Source: Candidatus Caldilinea saccharophila (lineage in GTDB: Bacteria > Chloroflexota > Anaerolineae > Caldilineales > Caldilineaceae). From it: a DNA stretch of 64,000 bases. A program made the position numbers and the translations under genes. Below the pieces are notes generated by a model, which searched no databases, was not told where the DNA came from, and saw nothing but the letters and a program-made list of their open reading frames with translations. Positions 27,062 to 34,211 of this stretch are shown piece after piece. Location: contig JADJVW010000030.1 in the NCBI GenBank assembly GCA_016710365.1, positions 1 to 64,000 on the forward strand, given 5' to 3'. The number at the start of each line of letters is the position of its first letter. Positions within the stretch are counted from its first letter, which is position 1.

Positions 27062-27090
27062 CAATACCTTCGCCAGTCTATAGTTGAGTG

Positions 27091-28369
27091 TATAGTGGAC
27101 CCCGCTGTCAAGACAGCAGATCACGGAAAATACGTAAGATTATTCAGCATCAAACCAAGCCATCCATGCGGGCAATCGACTTCGCCCACCCTGTGAGGCG
27201 GTGCGTGGCTGTCGCCGTAGGGGCGGGGGAAGTGTGGTCAACTCGGCGGTTGGGAGTTGTCCACAGTTTCCCCGCCCCTACGGCCTCCAGCGCACGCACC
27301 GTCGCATACTCCTTGATATAGATGTCTTCCCACTTGAGCGAACGCCAGAGTCGCTCAATGAAGATATTGTCGAACATGCGGCCACGACCGTCCATGCTAA
27401 TGATCACGCCAGCGTTTTCTAGTGTCGCAGTGAACTGGCGTGCAGTGAATTGAACCCCTTGATCTGTATTGAACATTGTCGGCTTGTTCCGTGCCAGAAG
27501 CTCCTGGAGAGTGTCCAGACAGAATTGTCCGTCCAGTGTATTGGAGAGGCGCCAGCCGAGTACATAGCGGCTATACCAATCCATGATCGCAACCAGGTAC
27601 ATGAAGCCGGTGGGCATCGGAATGTAGGTGATATCGGCACACCAGACCTGATTTGGCACAGTAACGGCGACGTTACGCAGGCGATAGGGATAGATCTTGT
27701 GCTCTGGCGCCGCCTGACTCGTGCGTGGTTTGGGATAGATCGCCTCCAACCCCATGATGCGCAACAACCGTTGGACCCGCTTCCGATTGACCGCCTGTCC
27801 CGTTTGGCTCAGTTTGACTGCGATGCGACGGCTACCCAGATACGGCATCGCAAGATACAACTCATCGATCTGCCGCATCAGTTGCAGATGCGCCGCTGTC
27901 TCAGTTGCCGGCGTGTAATACCAGGCTGATCGACTCAACTCCACCAGCTCACACTGGCGAGCCAGGCTGATCACTGGATGATTCGGCTCGATCAGCGCTC
28001 GTTTGTCGTCAGTCGACGTAGGCAACTTTTTTTTCAGCCACTCAAGCTCCATCTTGAGGCGGCCAATCTGCTCGAATAGGTCGGTTTGTAACGCATCCTG
28101 TTCCCGCTGCGTTCGCTCGCGCGCACTGCTGAATACGCCGATTCCTTCGTCCAGCAGTTGTCGCTTCCACTGGCTTACCTGAATCCGGAAGTGTACTTCA
28201 TACCTGCCCGCAATCTGGTTGACTGTCTCAACCCCTTTGGCAGCTTCCAAAGCTACGTCGAACTTGAACTTGGCACTATGCCGTTTGCGTCGCTGCGTCA
28301 TTCCTCTTCCCCCTATTCGGTACAGTTGGTCTTACTTAACGAACTGTCCTAATATTGGGGTCCATTATA
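27091..28369 (-). mobile_element. IS3-family element, copy 2
   Basis: Same ends as copy 1 (TATAGTGGACCCC and GGGGTCCATTATA), 1279 bp, about 83 bp shorter through an internal deletion near 27285. No target duplication is seen, because flanking IS4-like sequence was deleted when or after it inserted. Confidence 0.9.
27150..28301 (-). CDS. IS3-family transposase (copy 2), orfA and orfB in one frame
   Basis: A 383-residue reading frame: MTQRRKRHSAKFKFDVALEA (helix-turn-helix), FRIQVSQWKRQLLDEGIGVF and IGRLKMELEWLKKK (leucine zipper), then the DDE core with Asp in WCADITYIPMPTGF, Asp in MFNTDQGVQ and Glu in NIFIERLWRSLKWE. Separate orfA and orfB joined by frameshifting are the rule in IS3; here they are one frame. 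An internal deletion replaces the C-terminal AGLAHYFQQYNFERPHQSLA region with VGAGKLWTTPNRRVDH, so activity is doubtful. Confidence 0.85.
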   Translation of the reverse strand: MTQRRKRHSAKFKFDVALEAAKGVETVNQIAGRYEVHFRIQVSQWKRQLLDEGIGVFSSARERTQREQDALQTDLFEQIGRLKMELEWLKKKLPTSTDDKRALIEPNHPVISLARQCELVELSRSAWYYTPATETAAHLQLMRQIDELYLAMPYLGSRRIAVKLSQTGQAVNRKRVQRLLRIMGLEAIYPKPRTSQAAPEHKIYPYRLRNVAVTVPNQVWCADITYIPMPTGFMYLVAIMDWYSRYVLGWRLSNTLDGQFCLDTLQELLARNKPTMFNTDQGVQFTARQFTATLENAGVIISMDGRGRMFDNIFIERLWRSLKWEDIYIKEYATVRALEAVGAGKLWTTPNRRVDHTSPAPTATATHRLTGWAKSIARMDGLV

Positions 28370-29105
28370 GGGACGTCCCGCCTTGCGCTTGCCTCCCTTT
28401 GGATTCTTCTTCGCTGCGCTTTTCTTGGTCGCACGCTGCTTCGCTTTCGCTGGAGCGTCCGTCTCTGCGTGCTTAACCACTTGCTCCGTCAGCAGCGGAT
28501 GGGAAACAGCATCACTCACACTGACCAGAGAAAGGGTGAAGAAGCTGACCCCAGCGATGGGCTTGTTGTAGATCGACGAGAAAAAAACGGGCCCAACCTG
28601 TGTGTCTTCTTTCCGGCTTTGCTGACCACGCTCTCGTCGCCAACAACCAGATACACCTCATCAGGTTGGAACAGGTGAGTGCGGAAGAACAGCCAACTCA
28701 TCTGCGCCCACGGCAGCACTGTGTTGAACCAACGCTGCACTGTCCGGTAGCTGCCACCCCTCTCCGTCCAGCGCGAAATACCCAACATCGTCACACGACC
28801 GGTCATTGCCAACATCGCGGCGATGATTCGTCCCAACTGACGTGTCGCTGTCTGATTCTGACATTGGCCCAAGCATTGAAGCAGTGCGATAATCTCGATC
28901 ATGAGCGGTGCTGTCTGATAGGAATTCCACTTTTGTCGGTGATAAGCCTATCCTACACGACCGCTCTATCTTTCCCCTTTTTTGGCGAAGGTATTGTCAC
29001 AATTACGGGTTTCTGCGGCTCGCACAGAGGGCGGCGGCTGACTTTACCCAGGAAGCCATAGGGTTGCGTTCGCCTTCACAGCGACGGCTACCAACTACCT
29101 TAAAA

Positions 29106-29160
29106 GCTTTGACGCAGAGGCGCAGAGCGGCAGAGACTCGCAGAGAAAAGCGATTTTCAT
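29106..29160. repeat. Family C repeat arm
   Basis: TTTGACGCAGAGGCGCAGAG followed by GCAGAGACTCGCAGAGAAAAG. A single arm, in the spacer after IS copy B. Bases 28997-29105 show no gene. Confidence 0.55.
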
Positions 29161-29208
29161 CGCTCATTTTGCCTCTCGGGGAGGCATGAACACTGCCTTG
29201 CCTGCGGC

Positions 29209-29667
29209 TCAGATCAGATTGATCGTCCAGTTTGCGCCCTGGAGCCGCGTGTCCAACTCGCGTGCCTCGCGGCCAAGCTCGTCCGCCTGCTTGCGCAGGA
29301 CTGCCACATCCACTACCCGCGCATAGCGTGGTTCGGGTGCGGTGAAGTAACGCTCTGTCTTACCCATCGCGGCGTCAGCAAGATCGGCATATGCCTGCTG
29401 CCGTTTGCGCAGCAAGTCGCGCACGACAATCGCATCGACAAGGCTGACGCCAGTCTCGATCTCGGCCGCCGCGTTCGTGGCGTTGATCCGGCGAATCACG
29501 TCGAGTAAATCGGCGGCAATGCGTTCGTACTCGTTCAAGAGCGCCATGGCGTCTTCGGCAGGCGTATCGCCTGCCTGCACACGGGCGCTGGCGTTCATGC
29601 GCGCCTTGAGTGCATCCAACCGGCGCTGAAGATTTGCGCGCTCGATGAGCGCTTCGGCAAGTTTCAT
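29209..29667 (-). CDS. DIP1984 family protein
   Basis: A 152-residue, helix-rich cytoplasmic protein of the DIP1984 family (function unknown). Family blocks are MKLAEALIERANLQRRLDAL, DTPAEDAMALLNEYERIAAD, IRRINATNAAAEIETGVSLV, DAIVVRDLLRKRQQAYADLA and the C-terminal LRKQADELGREARELDTRLQ with GANW. Strong coiled-coil character. GGAGGAAA lies 4-5 bases before the ATG at 29667. It is 60 bases downstream of the Ro60 gene on the same strand and probably shares its transcript. Confidence 0.85.
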   Translation of the reverse strand: MKLAEALIERANLQRRLDALKARMNASARVQAGDTPAEDAMALLNEYERIAADLLDVIRRINATNAAAEIETGVSLVDAIVVRDLLRKRQQAYADLADAAMGKTERYFTAPEPRYARVVDVAVLRKQADELGREARELDTRLQGANWTINLI

Positions 29668-29727
29668 GGTAATTTCCTCCTGCTTGTCGGCAGGTGACAG
29701 CCGCTGTGGCAACGACTGTCACCTGCT

Positions 29728-31335
29728 TCAACTCACGATAAAGTCACTGATCACCTGCGGTGCGGCGGCGTCGAAGCCGACTACATCCAGCATACCGGCA
29801 TCCTCCGGGTCGGCGATGCTGAAGCCGTTGGAGGTCATCGCCACCACGACCAGTTTGGCGGCGATGCCGGTCTTGCGGCGGTATGCCTGCAACGCCTGCG
29901 CCGGGTGGATCTGACCGAACCACGTTTCGCTGTCGGTGTAGATCACGAACGCATCGGCCTTGACGCCCCGCTCCAGCGCCCACAACATCGGTTGGGCGCA
30001 ATCCGTCCGGCCGAAGGGCAGGTTGTCGGTCAGCCGGATGACGTCGTCGAGACGCTGGCGAGGCGAGATCGCTAACGGAACCATCTCATGGCTGAAACCG
30101 ATCGTGGTCACGGTAGGCTCGGCGGTAGCTGTCACCAGCGCCATCGCGGCGCCTGCCGTGCGCGGGGTCAAGCCACGTACGCCGGCCACGCTTCCGCCGC
30201 TCATCGAACCCGAGACATCCAGCGCCAGCACGATGCGCTTGCCGGTCGCCTCGACGTTGCCGAAGGCCAGGTAGAAGGCCCGATCCAGCGCGTCGACCAC
30301 TGCCGGGATCGGCTCCCAGCGGAGGGAACCGCGCCCGCCGCGCCCGGCTGCATACGTGGTCAGCGCTGCCAGCACGGCGATCGGGTGGATGCGCGCTTTG
30401 CGCAGCACATCGCGGTCGCCCAGCTTGCGCGTTACGGTCGCCACTTCCGCACTGAGTGCGGAGAGGGCGCCGCCGGCCGTCATGCGCGCCAGGTTGCGCA
30501 GAAGTGCAGTTATCGGCAGTTTCGGCAGCAACGCCCGCCACACATCCGCTTTGCCCAGCCACTGGCTCGGCACGCATTCCCACGGCAGGTCGTAGCGTTC
30601 GATCAACTCGATCACGTCGTTAAGCCGCTCGACGCGCCTGACCCGCTCGAAGGCCCAGATCAGCCGCACGGCTTCCTCCGGGTGCGGCGTCTCGCCGACA
30701 GTCTCCCAGCCTTTCACCATCCAGTGGAAGAGAATCTCCTGCTGGTTGGTCAGCGCCTTAGGATGCGCCAAACGCAGCGCGTCGCGATGCGTCCAGCCGT
30801 CGCGCTGCTGATACTTGACCGCCTGATACGCCAACGCCGCAGCCGGCTTGTTCGTGTACCACGTCGCCACCGCCCGGCGTAGCCCACGCCCCCACCCACG
30901 AAACGCCTCAACATAGGCGAGGAAGTGGAAGAGGTGCGTACCGGTGCGCGCCACCTGCGGCAGCGCGGCCAGAGCAGCCTGGCGCGTGGCCGCATCGCCA
31001 AGCGCAGCCGCCATTGCCAGCGCAAAGAGGGCAGGGTCGTTCTTCGGCGCACGTCCGCTCTCGCTGATCTCGACGATGCGTGCAACCGCGCGCATCCCAT
31101 CGGACTGAAGAGACGCAGCCACCGCCTGTGCGTTCTCGACGGTGAGCTGGCGTTCGCTGCTATAGTAGGCGCCGCCCTCCGTGCCAAGCACCAAAAAGCG
31201 GTCGAGGCGCATCCAGAGATCCACCGCCCATGTGTAACCACCGGCATCATTGAGCACCTGCCCGGCGCCGGGAATGGGCTGGGTCTGTGGTGTGACGCGT
31301 GGCGAGAAATATTCGAAATACTTCTGCAAAACCAT
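29728..31335 (-). CDS. rsr: TROVE domain protein (bacterial Ro60/Rsr)
   Basis: A 535-residue orthologue of the Ro60 autoantigen, a ring-shaped RNA-binding protein that holds Y RNAs and helps exonucleases act on structured RNA. The helical-repeat TROVE region covers about residues 10-365 (RLDRFLVLGTEGGAYYSSER is a typical opening). The C-terminal von Willebrand A domain has an intact metal site, DVSGSMSG (Asp373, Ser375, Ser377), and further on TDCAQPMLWAL and VIYTDSETW. GGGAGG precedes the ATG at 31335. Upstream on the same strand lie two structured RNAs, one tRNA-like, as expected for a Y RNA locus. Confidence 0.92.
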   Translation of the reverse strand: MVLQKYFEYFSPRVTPQTQPIPGAGQVLNDAGGYTWAVDLWMRLDRFLVLGTEGGAYYSSERQLTVENAQAVAASLQSDGMRAVARIVEISESGRAPKNDPALFALAMAAALGDAATRQAALAALPQVARTGTHLFHFLAYVEAFRGWGRGLRRAVATWYTNKPAAALAYQAVKYQQRDGWTHRDALRLAHPKALTNQQEILFHWMVKGWETVGETPHPEEAVRLIWAFERVRRVERLNDVIELIERYDLPWECVPSQWLGKADVWRALLPKLPITALLRNLARMTAGGALSALSAEVATVTRKLGDRDVLRKARIHPIAVLAALTTYAAGRGGRGSLRWEPIPAVVDALDRAFYLAFGNVEATGKRIVLALDVSGSMSGGSVAGVRGLTPRTAGAAMALVTATAEPTVTTIGFSHEMVPLAISPRQRLDDVIRLTDNLPFGRTDCAQPMLWALERGVKADAFVIYTDSETWFGQIHPAQALQAYRRKTGIAAKLVVVAMTSNGFSIADPEDAGMLDVVGFDAAAPQVISDFIVS

Positions 31336-31365
31336 TTGAACCTCCCTACAACGATGCAAGCGATT

Positions 31366-31409
31366 GCGCGGCGGTCTAACGCCCACACGTCGGCATTAGA
31401 TCGCCGCGC
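31366..31409 (-). promoter_or_regulatory. Hairpin in the leader of the Ro60 gene
   Basis: Arms 31366-31383 and 31392-31409 pair over 18 positions with two mismatches around an 8-base loop, 30 bases upstream of the start codon. It could be a processing or control element of the mRNA, or part of an RNA encoded here. Confidence 0.55.
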
Positions 31410-31429
31410 GCATCCAACGGACAAAAATT

Positions 31430-31518
31430 GCACACAGGCAACGGCGATGGGAGTTAGCCACCACCGTTGCCGGGTGGTCATTTCCCGGATGGTAAGCTGG
31501 TGACGGTAACCTGTGTGC
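31430..31518 (-). ncRNA. Structured RNA candidate upstream of Ro60
   Basis: On the minus strand the ends pair exactly over nine bases (GCACACAGG with CCTGTGTGC). Inside, CCGGG/CCCGG closes a small hairpin, and CAACGGTGGTGG with CCATCGCCGTTG forms a 12-bp hairpin with a 7-base loop (two G-T pairs). This three-helix fold is unlikely by chance. It may be a second Y-type RNA or a leader element of the Ro60 mRNA. Confidence 0.5.
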
Positions 31519-31556
31519 GCCGACCCGCTAAAGGATTGGCGAGCACCGGGCAATTG

Positions 31557-31682
31557 TGGGAACGGCAGGAATCGAACCTGCAACCTTCGGTGCTGAATGG
31601 ATAACCAGCAAACTTCGGCCCGCGTGCGCAGACAAGATGGTGTTGCCGGACAACCTACGCTCTACCATTGAGCTACGTTCCC
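31557..31682 (-). ncRNA. tRNA-like RNA, probable Y RNA (YrlA-type) partner of Ro60
   Basis: Read on the minus strand: a 7-bp acceptor-like stem (GGGAACG with CGTTCCC, then A), a canonical D arm (GCTC AATGGTA GAGC) and a canonical T arm (GCAGG TTCGATT CCTGC). Where a tRNA has a 17-base anticodon arm and short variable loop, this RNA has about 75 bases with their own hairpins (GGTTG...CAAC; TGCTG...CAGCA) and no anticodon arm. No CCA is encoded. Bacterial Y RNAs are known to carry a tRNA-mimicking module with D and T loops and to be encoded beside rsr; the Ro60 gene starts 222 bases downstream. A disrupted tRNA gene is the alternative. Confidence 0.7.
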
Positions 31683-31691
31683 GCACAAAAT

Positions 31692-31719
31692 TATGTATTT
31701 AGTTTGTGAAAATTGACAA
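31692..31719 (-). promoter_or_regulatory. Promoter of the tRNA-like RNA
   Basis: Minus strand TTGTCA (31719-31714), a 16-base AT-rich spacer and TACATA (31697-31692), ending 9 bases before the first base of the tRNA-like RNA. It directly abuts the terminator of the small gene upstream. Confidence 0.55.
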
Positions 31720-31748
31720 CAAAAAACGCAGGCCAGTCAGCCTGCGTT
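31719..31748 (-). terminator. Rho-independent terminator of the small gene
   Basis: Minus strand AACGCAGGC, loop TGACTG, GCCTGCGTT followed by a run of T residues (A-run at 31721-31726 on the plus strand). A textbook intrinsic terminator. Confidence 0.85.
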
Positions 31749-31770
31749 GCGAGGAGAACCAGCGCGCCAG

Positions 31771-31905
31771 TTAGCTGTGCGCGGGCAGGCCTGTTTTGAC
31801 AGACTGAGGTTGATCATTCACCATACTGGTCGAGCGCCAGTGTGGCTGACGTAAGTTGTTGATGCGATTTTCCGCTTCGGCTCTATTGAACAGCATACAA
31901 TCCAT
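31771..31905 (-). CDS. Small gene (44 residues) with its own promoter and terminator
   Basis: ATG at 31905, stop at 31773-31771. The predicted peptide is hydrophilic: MDCMLFNRAEAENRINNLRQ, then PHWRSTSMVNDQPQSVKTG and LPAHS. GAAGGA lies close upstream (short spacing). A promoter at 31936-31965 and an intrinsic terminator at 31719-31748 frame it, so a transcript of roughly 210 bases is expected. It could be a small protein or the RNA itself could be the product; no family is recognised. It is immediately upstream of the tRNA-like RNA and Ro60 gene, on the same strand. Confidence 0.5.
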   Translation of the reverse strand: MDCMLFNRAEAENRINNLRQPHWRSTSMVNDQPQSVKTGLPAHS

Positions 31906-31935
31906 TTTCCTTCACAAGTTCATTATGACCTAAAC

Positions 31936-31965
31936 AAGATAACACAGATTTGTGTATATTGTCAA
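31936..31965 (-). promoter_or_regulatory. Sigma-70-type promoter of the small gene
   Basis: Minus strand TTGACA (31965-31960), an 18-base spacer and TATCTT (31941-31936), about 30 bases upstream of the small gene's ATG and 28 bases after the serB stop codon. Confidence 0.6.
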
Positions 31966-31992
31966 GCCCCAATTTTACACAAATTTCCGCAT

Positions 31993-33220
31993 TCATTCAT
32001 CTGTTTTCCCCTCCAGCTCGCGCTCGCGGATGCCAATCAGGTAGAGCAGCCCGTCCAGCCCCATGTCGGAGATCGCGCCGCTGGCCTGGCGCCGCACAAG
32101 CGGCTTGGCATGAAAAGCGACGCCCAGCCCCCGCCTCACTGAGCATGGGCAAATCGTTGGCGCCGTCGCCGACCGCGATCGTTTGCTCCAGCCGCAGCCC
32201 TTCCGCCGCGGCGATCTCACGCAGCAGCGCTGCCTTGCGCGGCCCGTCGATGATCGCGCCCAGCACGCGCCCGGTGAGTCGTCCATCGACGATCTCCAAC
32301 CGGTTGGCGTACATGTAGTCGAAGCCAAGCTGCTCCTGCAGCCGCTTCCCGAAGTAATCAAAACCGCCGGAGAGGATGCCGATCTTGTAGCCGAGGCGCT
32401 TGAGCGTGCTCGTCACCAACTCGGCGCCGTCGGTCAGGCGGATGCGCGCGGCAACCGTGGCCAGCGTTTCCTCCGGTAGTCCGGCCAGCAGCGCCACGCG
32501 CCGCGTCAGGCTCTGGCGAAAGTCCAGCTCGCCGCGCATAGCCGCCGCGGTGAGCGCGGCCACCTCCGCGCCCGCGCCCGCTTCCTTGGCCAATTCGTCG
32601 ATCACCTCGGCCTGGATCAGCGTCGAGTCCATGTCAAAGACGACCAGCCGCCGGTTGCGCCGGTAGATGTCATCGACGTGAAACGAAATATCGACGCCCA
32701 TCTCCGTCGAGATTTGCAGCAGGCGGGCGCGCATAGCCGCCTCGTCGGCAAGCCGGCCGCTGGCGGTCATCTGCACGCAGGCGCGTGGAATGCGCGAGGG
32801 ATGGCTGAGCGACGGACGCCCCGACAGCCGGGTGATCACGTCGATGTTGAGCTGATGGGCGGCGCAGACCGCGGCCACGCTGGAAATCTGCGCCGCGCTG
32901 AGCTTGCGACCGAGCAGGGTGATGATGTGACGTTGCTTGCCCTGTTCCGCGACCCACGTTTCGTAGTCGGCCAGCGTCGTCGGGCGGAAGCGCACCTCCA
33001 CGCCCAGTTCGTGGCCCGCAAAGAGCAGATCCTTGAGCACGGGCGATGCGTGGTTTGCATCTGGGATCTCGACGAGCAGCCCCAACGAGATATAGTCGTG
33101 GATGACACCCTGGCCGATGTCGAGCACATTGACGCCATGTTCGGCTAGCACGCCAGTGACGCGCGCCACCAGTCCGGTGCGGTCTTTGCCGGTGACATTG
33201 ACAAGGATGATTTCAGACAT
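31993..33220 (-). pseudogene. serB: Phosphoserine phosphatase, frameshifted near the 3' end
   Basis: SerB makes L-serine from phosphoserine. Two N-terminal ACT domains (about residues 1-90 and 95-170) precede a HAD phosphatase with nucleophile motif VVFDMDSTLIQAEVIDELAK, SGGFDYF and AVGDGANDLPML. After LSEAG the frame breaks at a run of five C (about 32128-32132, plus strand); the alternative frame continues LGVAFHAKPLVRRQASGAIS and ends LYLIGIRERELEGKTDE, as in the family. Total length is one base over a multiple of three, so one extra base is likely; corrected, it is 408 residues. AGGA precedes the ATG at 33220. Confidence 0.9.
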
Positions 33221-33239
33221 AGGAGTTCCTGACCTGAAA

Positions 33240-33396
33240 AGAGCTTTGACGCAGAGGCGCAGAGAGGCAGAGGCTCGCAAAGAAAAGTTGTTTTCAGTAG
33301 TTCACGATTTGGCCTCACACGGAGACATAAAGGCACAAAGTTGAAGATAGTGTTCTTTGTGATCTTGGTGGCTTTGTGTGAGTTTCGTGAAGTACT
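33240..33396. repeat. Family C arm plus family B repeat (copy 2)
   Basis: TTTGACGCAGAGGCGCAGAG (family C, 33246-33295) is joined to a family B repeat (33296-33396) with CTCACACGGAGACATAAAGG and GCTTTGTGTGAGTTTCGTG. Confidence 0.65.
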
Positions 33397-33440
33397 GATT
33401 TTCATTGTTTGGTGACGCCCTGGGGGGAGAAGGGCGCTGA

Positions 33441-33872
33441 TTAGAGTGAAATGACGAGCACACCGCCGACGATCAGCAGCGCGCCGATCGACGAGCGCCA
33501 CGTCAGCGGTTCGTACAGGAAAATCGCCGCCAGAACCACGACCAGCAGCAGGCTGGATTTGTCGATGGCGGCCACCAGCGCGGTCTGGCCTTCCTGCAGC
33601 GCGCGGAAATAAAAGAGCCACGACAGCCCCGTCGCCACGCCGGAGAGTAGCAGAAAGATCAGCGTGCGCTATGGGATCATGCCCAAGCCTTTAACCTCAC
33701 CCGTGGCAAAGACCCACCCCCAGGCCAGGATCAGGATCACGATCGTGCGCACCGCGGTCGCCAGGTTTGAGCTTACGCCTTGCACGCCCAACTTGACCAG
33801 GATGGTGGTCAGTGCGGCAAAGAAGGCGGACAGAAACGCATACAGCAGCCATCCAGATTTCAGCATTGGCAT
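33441..33872 (-). pseudogene. Small EamA-family transporter with internal amber codon
   Basis: A 143-residue, four- to five-helix membrane protein of the small EamA/DMT type (single-domain drug/metabolite transporter). Segments: WLLYAFLSAFFAALTTILVK, VRTIVILILAWGWVFATGE, FLLLSGVATGLSWLFYFRAL and IGALLIVGGVLVISL. The frame is open from ATG 33872 to the stop at 33441 except for a TAG at 33671-33669, after KGLGMIP and before RTLIFLL. The family has Ser or Arg there, so one substitution explains it. AGGAG lies 5-6 bases before the start. Confidence 0.8.
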
Positions 33873-34062
33873 AGAAGCTCCTGTGGTTCACCGGCGACTT
33901 TCTGCGCCGCGCGCAGCGGTCGATTTTCAACAGGTTCTACTATCCATCACCAGATGAAGCCTGTCAATTTAGCGTCTATTCAAAAATTTCTGCGGAGCCG
34001 CTTTCGTGGTCTTGACATTGAGGTCAAGTATAAACTGCATTGACACGGGGGGCGATTTCCAA

Positions 34063-34203
34063 GGAACCAGAAGACGATCCAGCAGAGTGGATACTGAAAT
34101 ACCGAAATCGAGAACCCCGGTGCGCCCGGCCCCTGGAACCAGAAGATGATCCAGCAGAGTGGATCCTGAAATAACTGGAGGGACAGGCCCCCGTGCCTGT
34201 CCG
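34063..34203. repeat. 38-bp direct repeat and family E unit
   Basis: GGAACCAGAAGACGATCCAG (34063 on) with CAGAGTGGATACTGAAATA recurs at 34136-34173 with two changes; repeat spacing is 73 bp. A GGGACAGGCCCCCGTGCCTG unit follows at 34180-34203. The rest of the 33873-34062 spacer shows no gene. Confidence 0.65.
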
Positions 34204-34211
34204 TGTTTGAA

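Larger units (their letters stand above)
27062..28996 (-). mobile_element. IS4-superfamily element, copy B (split and partly deleted)
   Basis: Inverted relative to copy A. Its right end (CAATACCTTCGCCAGTCTAT, 27062-27090) and its left 620 bases (28370-28996) survive; the part matching roughly 18440-19280 of copy A is missing and an IS3 element (27091-28369) occupies the gap. Flanks are TAGCAGC (27055-27061) and TCACA (28997-29001), the complements of the flanks of copy A (GCTGCTA and TGTGA). Residual transposase coding (MIEIIALLQCLGQCQ onward) runs leftward from 28902. Confidence 0.85.

Noticed and set aside
31557..31682. A tRNA interrupted by a group I intron
   Set aside because: The extra sequence is only about 50 bases longer than a tRNA, far too short for a group I intron, and no anticodon arm can be formed from the flanks.
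33669..33671. TAG recoded as an amino acid
   Set aside because: TAG serves as a normal stop here (for example the radical enzyme gene at 3564-3566), and only two in-frame cases exist; substitution or sequence error is simpler.
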